This document shows positions 1-6,534 of a stretch of DNA of 6,534 nucleotides, in pieces. Both the position numbers and the translations under genes were made by a program. This DNA comes from Rhodoferax sp. (lineage in GTDB: Bacteria > Pseudomonadota > Gammaproteobacteria > Burkholderiales > Burkholderiaceae_C). The stretch's first letter is position 1; each line of letters opens with the position of its first letter. Location: the NCBI GenBank assembly GCA_028292305.1, contig JAQGMQ010000591.1:1-6534 (forward strand). Direction: 5' to 3'. The notes beneath the pieces are model-generated. The model was not told the origin of the DNA. It did no database searches and saw only the letters and a program-made list of their open reading frames with translations.

Positions 1-1381
1 GCACCAGCGCCACCGGAAAGCCCTTGTCGTTCAGCGAGGCCGAGATGCGGTGCGCGTAGACGCCGCGGACCACGTCGTGCTGGATGTCTTCCTCGCGGGT
101 CCACGTGACCTTGACCGGGGTCTTCAGCTGCCTGGCGATGGCGACGGCCTGGTCGACATAGTCGTGGTACAGCCGCCGGCCGAAGCCACCGCCGACCAGG
201 TGGTTGTGCAGCGTGACCTTCTCGGGCGCGAAGCCGAGGATCTTGGCCGCGGCGTCGCGTGCGCGGGCCGGCACCTGGGTGCCCACCCAGATCTCGGCGC
301 TGTCGGCGCGCACATGCACGGTGCAGTTCATCGGCTCCATCGGCGCGTGGGCCAGCAGCGGGTTGTAGTAGGTGGCCTCGATGCGCTTGGCATCGGCCTG
401 CACCACTTTCAAAGCGTCGCCCTGGTTGCGGGCCACGGCGCCGGGCCGCTGCAGCGCGGCTTCGGCGGTGGCGCGCATGGCGGCCGAAGTCAAGGCGGCG
501 TTGGCGCCTTCGTCCCACACGATGACCAGCGCCGCCACGCCCTGGCGTGCGTACCAGGTGTTGGTGGCCACCACGGCCACCACGTTGTCGAGCCGCACCA
601 CGTCCTTCACGCCGGGCAGTGCGCGGGCCTTGCTGTCGTCCACCGACTTCAGCTTGCCGCCGAACACCGGCGACGTGGCCACCGACGCGAACACCATGCC
701 GGGCAACACCGCGTCGATGCCGAACAGGGCCGTGCCGTTGGTCTTGGCGAGCGTGTCCAGGCGCTTCAGCGGTTTGCCGATCAGCTTGAACTCGCTGGCC
801 GGCTTGAGCGCCACCTTTTCCGGCGCGGGCAACCTGGCCGCGGCGGCCACCAGCTTGCCGTATTTGACGCGCCGGCCACTGGCCTGGTGCAGCACTTCGC
901 CGTGTTCGGCATGGCACGTGGCCGGGTCGACCTTCCAGCCATTGGCCGCGGCCTGCACCAGCACCACGCGCGCGGTGGCGCCGGCTTGGCGCATCGGCTC
1001 CCACATCGTGCGGATGCTCAGCGAGCCGCCGGTGAACTGGTCACCGAACGGTGCGCCGTAGGCCTTGGCGTCGGGCGGGGCGGCGCGCAGCACCACGCGG
1101 CCCATGTCGACCTCGAGCTCTTCGGCCAGCAGCGTGGCCAGCGCGGTGTAGATGCCCTGGCCCATCTCTACCTTGGACATGGTCAGCAGGATGCTGTCGT
1201 CGGTGCCGACGGTGACGAACGCGTTGGCGGCATAGGCCGGGGACGGCGCGCCGGCCGCAAGCGTTGCGCCGGGCAACGACCACACGCCCACCATCAAGCC
1301 GCCGCCGGCCGCGGCCGACACCTTGAGGAAACTGCGGCGCGTGGTCGACGGCGGCGTTTGGTTCAGATCGCGAGAGCCCAT
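1..1381 (-). CDS. Molybdopterin-binding large subunit of an IorB-like molybdenum hydroxylase, Tat-exported, 3' end outside window
   Basis: Catalytic subunit of a xanthine-oxidase-family molybdenum enzyme, closest in layout to isoquinoline 1-oxidoreductase beta subunit. Such enzymes hydroxylate N-heterocycles or oxidise aldehydes with oxygen from water. Seen in the sequence: a twin-arginine signal TRRSFLK at residues 14-20 followed by an Ala/Gly-rich hydrophobic stretch to about residue 42, pointing to export across the inner membrane; EMGQG at 72-76; FTGGS at 116-120; HAPMEPMNCT at 345-354; and the cofactor-binding GGGFGRR at 397-403. About 460 residues are present. Family members are usually 700-780, so the C-terminal part with the catalytic glutamate lies beyond base 1. 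I chose ATG 1381 because AAGGGGG (1395-1389) sits 7 nt upstream. An in-frame ATG at 1387 would overlap the upstream stop as ATGA but leaves only 1 nt after that motif. It follows the [2Fe-2S] subunit by 2 nt, so the two are cotranscribed. The family is secure; the substrate is unknown. Confidence 0.93.
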   Translation of the reverse strand, partial: MGSRDLNQTPPSTTRRSFLKVSAAAGGGLMVGVWSLPGATLAAGAPSPAYAANAFVTVGTDDSILLTMSKVEMGQGIYTALATLLAEELEVDMGRVVLRAAPPDAKAYGAPFGDQFTGGSLSIRTMWEPMRQAGATARVVLVQAAANGWKVDPATCHAEHGEVLHQASGRRVKYGKLVAAAARLPAPEKVALKPASEFKLIGKPLKRLDTLAKTNGTALFGIDAVLPGMVFASVATSPVFGGKLKSVDDSKARALPGVKDVVRLDNVVAVVATNTWYARQGVAALVIVWDEGANAALTSAAMRATAEAALQRPGAVARNQGDALKVVQADAKRIEATYYNPLLAHAPMEPMNCTVHVRADSAEIWVGTQVPARARDAAAKILGFAPEKVTLHNHLVGGGFGRRLYHDYVDQAVAIARQLKTPVKVTWTREEDIQHDVVRGVYAHRISASLNDKGFPVALV

Positions 1382-1383
1382 GG

Positions 1384-1854
1384 TCATGCCCCCTTCACCA
1401 GCGGCGACTGCGCGGCGATCTTGATCGCAGCGCGGATGCGCGGATAGGTGCCGCAGCGGCAGATGTTGCCGGCCATGGCGCCGTCGATGTCGGCATCGGT
1501 GGGGTTCTTGTTCTTGGCCAGCAGCGCCGCGGCCGACATGATCTGGCCCGATTGACAGTAGCCGCACTGCACGACTTCGCTGGCGATCCAGGCGGCCTGC
1601 GTGGCGCGCCCGGCGGGCGTGGCCGACACGCCTTCGATGGTGGTGATCTTCTTGCCGATGACGGCCGACACCGGCAACACGCAGGACCGCGTGGCTTCGC
1701 CGTCGACATGCACCGTGCAGGCGCCGCACAGCGCCATGCCGCAGCCGAACTTGGTGCCGGTCATGTGGGCCACGTCGCGCAGCGCCCAGAGCAGCGGCAC
1801 GTCGTCCGTCACGTCGAACTCTTTCATTCGACCATTGATTTCAAGTTTGACCAT
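1384..1854 (-). CDS. [2Fe-2S] small subunit of the same molybdenum hydroxylase (IorA-like)
   Basis: Electron-transfer subunit of 156 residues that carries two [2Fe-2S] clusters and passes electrons away from the molybdenum centre. The N-terminal plant-ferredoxin fold has its cluster cysteines at C38, C43, C46 and C58 (GCGMALCGACTVHVDG). The C-terminal helical domain holds the second cluster at C97, C100, C132 and C134 (QCGYCQSGQ and NICRCGTYPRIR); Q96, just before C97, is the glutamine normally close to the pterin cofactor. The length matches the roughly 150-residue IorA class. The start is ATG 1854, with AAGG at 1867-1864 and a 9-nt spacer. The frame stays open upstream, but those ATGs lack a ribosome binding site and the upstream part overlaps the predicted promoter. 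There is no signal peptide, so the subunit presumably crosses the membrane with the Tat-tagged large subunit, as known for related enzymes. No FAD subunit gene adjoins it on the upstream side. All cluster ligands are intact. Confidence 0.94.
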   Translation of the reverse strand: MVKLEINGRMKEFDVTDDVPLLWALRDVAHMTGTKFGCGMALCGACTVHVDGEATRSCVLPVSAVIGKKITTIEGVSATPAGRATQAAWIASEVVQCGYCQSGQIMSAAALLAKNKNPTDADIDGAMAGNICRCGTYPRIRAAIKIAAQSPLVKGA

Positions 1855-1863
1855 CGCGATTGA

Positions 1864-1867
1864 CCTT
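1864..1867 (-). promoter_or_regulatory. Ribosome binding site of the [2Fe-2S] subunit
   Basis: AAGG on the minus strand, 9 nt before ATG 1854. It decides the start against the longer open frame, whose upstream ATGs have no comparable motif. Confidence 0.6.
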
Positions 1868-1939
1868 GTTCGTGGGGGAAGGGAGAGGTGGAACGGCGGG
1901 CGCGCCACCAGGAGACGCTCGATCGGCATCTGCATTTTG

Positions 1940-1967
1940 ATTATGGACGACCGTATTTTTTTGTCAA
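1940..1967 (-). promoter_or_regulatory. Predicted sigma-70 promoter of the molybdenum hydroxylase operon
   Basis: On the minus strand a perfect -35 box TTGACA (1967-1962) is followed after 16 bp by CATAAT (1945-1940), five of six matches to the -10 consensus. The stretch is distinctly AT-rich against its surroundings, with a run of A on the minus strand just after the -35 box. The predicted transcript start is near 1933, giving an untranslated leader of about 80 nt before ATG 1854. This near-consensus promoter suggests that expression, if controlled, is limited by a repressor or attenuation rather than by poor polymerase binding. That last point is inference. Confidence 0.65.
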
Positions 1968-2068
1968 TCGAAGCGATGGACCGGCGCAATGGGGCGGCGC
2001 TTTTCTGCCCGGCGCCCGTTTGGACGACGTGCCATTTATTCCGCTGGCGCGCCATTCCGAAGCGTCTT

Positions 2069-2095
2069 TTGACAGATCCATGGCGCCAATACGCT
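2069..2095 (+). promoter_or_regulatory. Weak candidate promoter for the flavin reductase
   Basis: A perfect -35 hexamer TTGACA is at 2069-2074. The best -10 partner is only TACGCT at 2090-2095, three of six matches with a short 15-bp spacer, so polymerase may need an activator here, or the true promoter lies elsewhere. A second TTGACA at 2198-2203 has no recognisable -10 box in range. Use from this site would give a leader of about 160 nt. Confidence 0.25.
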
Positions 2096-2248
2096 CATCC
2101 TGATTGCGCCCTGCAGCCCACCACGGTCGATTCACGACATCGGCGTCCGAAGTGTCGGGACCTGCGGACCGTTTCATCAGCGCGCGATGCCACCAAGTTG
2201 ACAGCAGCCGCCAGCACCGAAGCCGGCGTCATCTCATTCTTCAAACCC

Positions 2249-2253
2249 GGGAG
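2249..2253 (+). promoter_or_regulatory. Ribosome binding site of the flavin reductase
   Basis: GGGAG ends 5 nt before ATG 2259 and supports that start, which also gives the usual N-terminus of this family (MSKLFTPIHIG). Confidence 0.7.
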
Positions 2254-2258
2254 CCTTC

Positions 2259-3371
2259 ATGTCGAAACTGTTCACCCCCATCCATATCGGCCCTTACGCC
2301 CTGACCCACCGCGTGGTGCTCGCCCCGCTGACCCGCATGCGCGCCGAAGAAGGCGCCGTGCCGGGCAAGTTGATGGCCACCTATTACGCCCAGCGCGCCA
2401 CCGAAGGCGGCTTGCTGATCGGCGAAGCCACCAGCGCCGCCGCCAACGGCAATGGCTACCTGGGGGCGCCGGGCCTGTTCGACGACCGCCAGATCGCCGG
2501 CTGGAAGAATGTGACCGAGGCCGTGCACGCCAAGGGCGGCCGCATCTTCCTGCAGCTGTACCACGCCGGTCGTCAGTCGCATGTGGACGTTCAGCCCGAC
2601 GGCGCGCAACCGGTTGGCCCGTCGGCGGTGTTGCATGGCGGCGTGGCCTACACCCACACCGGCTGGGTGCCCAACACACCGAACCGCGCGCTGGAAGTGT
2701 CGGAGATCGAAGCCCTGGTGGAAAGCTTTCGGGGGGCAGCGGTGCGCGGTGTCGCAGCCGGCTTCGACGGCGTAGAGATCCACGCCGCCAACGGTTACCT
2801 GTTCGACCAGTTCCTGCAGGACAACAGCAACCGCCGCACCGACGCCTACGGCGGCTCGTTCGCCAACCGCAGCCGCTTCCTGCTGGACGTGACCCGGGCG
2901 CTGATCGGCGTGTGGGGCAGCGACAGGGTTGCGGTGCGCATCGGCCCGAGCGGCACCTGGGGCGACATGGGCGACAGCGATCCCGAAGGCCTGTTCACCT
3001 ATGTGGCGCAGCAACTGGACGCACTGAGCCTGGCCTACATCCACCTGATCGAGCCGCGTGTGCTGGGCAATGTGGACGACGAAACGAAAGACCAGCGGCC
3101 CGTGGCGGCGCAGTGGATCCGCCGGCATTACCAAGGTCGCATCATCGCCGCGGGCGGCTTCAAGGGCGATTCTGCCGAGGCCGTGTTGCAGGCTGGCGAT
3201 GCCGACCTGGTGGCCTTCGGCCGCGACTTCATCGCCAACCCGGATCTTCCCGCGCGCCTGCAACGCAATCTGCCACTGAACGCTTATGACCGGCCGAGTT
3301 TCTTCGGCGGCACGGAAGTGGGCTACACCGATTACCCAACCCACGATGCTGCTGCCGCGTTGGCGGCGTAG
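2259..3371 (+). CDS. Old Yellow Enzyme family alkene/xenobiotic reductase (NemA-like, FMN, class I)
   Basis: Cytosolic FMN-dependent TIM-barrel ene-reductase of 370 residues, the normal family length. Members use NAD(P)H to reduce activated C=C bonds in enals, enones and maleimides, and often nitro compounds or nitrate esters. Seen in the sequence: N-terminal FMN motif LAPLTRMRA (21-29) with Thr25, the residue typical of class I enzymes (class II have Cys); QLYHAGRQSH at 99-108; the active-site block HAANGYLFDQF (175-185), giving the substrate-binding pair H175/N178 and proton donor Y180; NRRTDAYGGS (191-200); R227 in VAVRIGP; and the phosphate-binding GG (299-300) and FGRDFIANPDL (320-330). 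The His/Asn pair resembles OYE1 and morphinone reductase, not the His/His pair of PETN reductase and E. coli NemA. It is monocistronic as far as can be seen and divergent from the hydroxylase operon. The family call is very secure; the physiological substrate is unknown. Confidence 0.96.
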   Translation: MSKLFTPIHIGPYALTHRVVLAPLTRMRAEEGAVPGKLMATYYAQRATEGGLLIGEATSAAANGNGYLGAPGLFDDRQIAGWKNVTEAVHAKGGRIFLQLYHAGRQSHVDVQPDGAQPVGPSAVLHGGVAYTHTGWVPNTPNRALEVSEIEALVESFRGAAVRGVAAGFDGVEIHAANGYLFDQFLQDNSNRRTDAYGGSFANRSRFLLDVTRALIGVWGSDRVAVRIGPSGTWGDMGDSDPEGLFTYVAQQLDALSLAYIHLIEPRVLGNVDDETKDQRPVAAQWIRRHYQGRIIAAGGFKGDSAEAVLQAGDADLVAFGRDFIANPDLPARLQRNLPLNAYDRPSFFGGTEVGYTDYPTHDAAAALAA

Positions 3372-3388
3372 GGCGCGATGACGCGGGC

Positions 3389-3434
3389 GGCCGGCGGTGC
3401 GCCGGTCGCTCTGCAGCGCAAATCGTTCTGCGCT
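3389..3434 (+). terminator. Tandem hairpins after the flavin reductase, possible terminator
   Basis: Eighteen bases after the stop codon, GGCCGGCG (3389-3396) pairs with CGCCGGTC (3400-3407) across a 3-nt loop, with one G-U pair. A second hairpin follows: AGCGCA (3415-3420) with TGCGCT (3429-3434) across 8 nt. Neither has a proper T-run; only TTT occurs at 3434-3436. They may slow or end transcription before the kinase promoter at 3467, but an intrinsic terminator is not proven. Confidence 0.35.
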
Positions 3435-3466
3435 TTGGTGCAAATTCCCAATGCTGGCTGGACCAT

Positions 3467-3495
3467 TTGCCACATCCACGGCGCCAATCTATACT
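3467..3495 (+). promoter_or_regulatory. Predicted sigma-70 promoter of the hybrid kinase
   Basis: TTGCCA (3467-3472, five of six to the -35 consensus) and TATACT (3490-3495, five of six to the -10 consensus) are separated by the optimal 17 bp. The predicted transcript start is near 3502, inside or beside the inverted repeat at 3505-3527. The leader would be about 115 nt to the small ORF at 3618 and about 230 nt to the kinase start at 3730. This gives the kinase a promoter separate from that of the flavin reductase. Confidence 0.6.
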
Positions 3496-3504
3496 TTTGA
3501 AACA

Positions 3505-3527
3505 GTGGAAACAAAGCGTGTTTCCAC
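3505..3527. repeat. Perfect 23-bp inverted repeat at the predicted kinase transcription start
   Basis: GTGGAAACA (3505-3513) and TGTTTCCAC (3519-3527) are exact reverse complements around the 5-nt centre AAGCG. The repeat starts 10 bp after the -10 box. As DNA it has the size and position of a dimeric repressor's operator overlapping the transcript start. As RNA it would form a 9-bp 5'-end hairpin. No T-run follows, so a terminator role is unlikely. No known regulator could be assigned from the motif. Confidence 0.6.
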
Positions 3528-3602
3528 GAACGATAGTCCGACACGGCCTCCCGTGCCAGCCAGGCACCTGCAAATCGCCGTGCAACGCCAGACGCGTTTT
3601 GC

Positions 3603-3610
3603 AAAGGTGG
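3603..3610 (+). promoter_or_regulatory. Strong ribosome binding site ahead of the small leader ORF
   Basis: AAAGGTGG lies 7 nt before ATG 3618. It is the best Shine-Dalgarno match in the leader and is clearly better than the GAAAG (3718-3722) before the kinase TTG. Confidence 0.55.
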
Positions 3611-3617
3611 TCACAGC

Positions 3618-3719
3618 ATGCATGCAGTGGATCGGCAAGCAGTCTTAGCGCAATCCACATTGCAGACCCCAACTCTGCCCGCGGGTTTGCCCCGGCCCGG
3701 GTTCCTGGCACGCCGCTGA
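3618..3719 (+). CDS. Small leader ORF, 33 residues, upstream of the hybrid kinase
   Basis: ATG 3618 begins a 33-codon frame (MHAVDRQAVLAQ... ending PGFLARR) that stops at TGA 3717-3719. It has a well-placed ribosome binding site. It is Pro/Leu/Ala-rich in its second half, has no evident membrane segment and matches no family I recognise. The stop leaves only 10 nt before the kinase's TTG start. Two readings fit: a leader peptide whose translation is coupled to the kinase by re-initiation, or the true N-terminus of the kinase joined by a +1 shift (programmed or a sequence error) near CGC-TGA-A. A plain chance ORF also remains possible. Confidence 0.35.
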   Translation: MHAVDRQAVLAQSTLQTPTLPAGLPRPGFLARR

Positions 3720-3729
3720 AAGCCGCGCC

Positions 3730-6534
<2,805 letters not shown>

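Larger units (their letters stand above)
1968..2258. other. Divergent intergenic region between hydroxylase operon and flavin reductase
   Basis: No convincing gene is present here. Open frames across it have no ribosome binding site, are shadows or are upstream extensions of the flanking genes. The region is less GC-rich around 2010-2100. Small palindromes occur: TGGCGCGCCA at 2045-2054 and TGGCGCCA at 2081-2088. GCCATT is repeated directly at 2031 and 2051, exactly 20 bp apart. GGCGCCAAT (2082-2090) can pair with ATTGCGCC (2103-2110) with one bulged C. These could be operator sequences for a shared regulator, but each is short enough to arise by chance. No regulator gene for the locus is in the window. 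Confidence 0.4.

Noticed and set aside
50..1447. Plus-strand open frame of 465 codons
   Set aside because: It is the complement of the molybdenum hydroxylase genes, whose family motifs are clear on the minus strand; its composition is a GC-frame artefact.
1855..2055. Upstream extension of the [2Fe-2S] subunit to a start near 2055
   Set aside because: The extension has no family counterpart or ribosome binding site, and it runs through the predicted promoter; ATG 1854 has AAGG at a suitable distance.
1983..2110. GGCGCAAT (1983-1990) and its complement ATTGCGCC (2103-2110), 120 bp apart, as a paired looping site
   Set aside because: An 8-bp match among all pairs in a 400-bp region is expected about once by chance.
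2145..2169. GTCCG...CGGAC inverted repeat as an operator
   Set aside because: The arms are only 5 bp with a 15-nt gap, which is common by chance in GC-rich DNA.
2198..2203. Second plus-strand TTGACA as a promoter for the flavin reductase
   Set aside because: No recognisable -10 hexamer lies 15-19 bp downstream, where the sequence is GC-rich.
2241..3479. Minus-strand open frame of 412 codons
   Set aside because: It is antisense to the flavin reductase, which carries all expected FMN and active-site motifs.

Overview
The window is GC-rich proteobacterial DNA. The codon usage and the gene families fit Burkholderiales, probably Comamonadaceae or a relative; this is inferred from composition and family resemblance, not from a database match. 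It holds four main genes in two divergent blocks. No tRNA, rRNA, CRISPR array, insertion sequence or phage gene was seen.

Minus strand, 1-1854: a two-gene operon for a molybdenum hydroxylase of the isoquinoline 1-oxidoreductase / aldehyde oxidase type. The small [2Fe-2S] subunit (1384-1854) is complete. The large molybdopterin-binding subunit (1-1381) carries a twin-arginine export signal and leaves the window at base 1 with about 460 of its residues present. A near-consensus sigma-70 promoter (-35 TTGACA, 16-bp spacer, -10 CATAAT) lies at 1967-1940.

Plus strand, 2259-3371: a complete Old Yellow Enzyme family flavin reductase (alkene / xenobiotic reductase, class I). It is read divergently from the hydroxylase operon across a 404-bp intergenic region. 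GC-rich hairpins follow it.

Plus strand, 3467-6534: a regulatory leader and then a large membrane hybrid sensor kinase, open at the 3' end. The kinase has an MHYT seven-helix sensor, HisKA, HATPase, two receiver domains and an HPt domain. The leader has a good promoter (TTGCCA, 17 bp, TATACT), a perfect 23-bp inverted repeat at the predicted transcription start, and a 33-codon ORF with a strong ribosome binding site. That small ORF stops just upstream of the only plausible kinase start, a TTG at 3730. The first of the three MHYT motifs has Asn where His is expected.

The hydroxylase and the flavin reductase are both redox enzymes acting on small organic, often unsaturated or N-heterocyclic, compounds. 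Their divergent arrangement suggests a catabolic or detoxification locus. The kinase has its own promoter and need not be linked to them. I see no clearly new multi-gene system. The least ordinary part is the kinase leader together with the altered MHYT motif.
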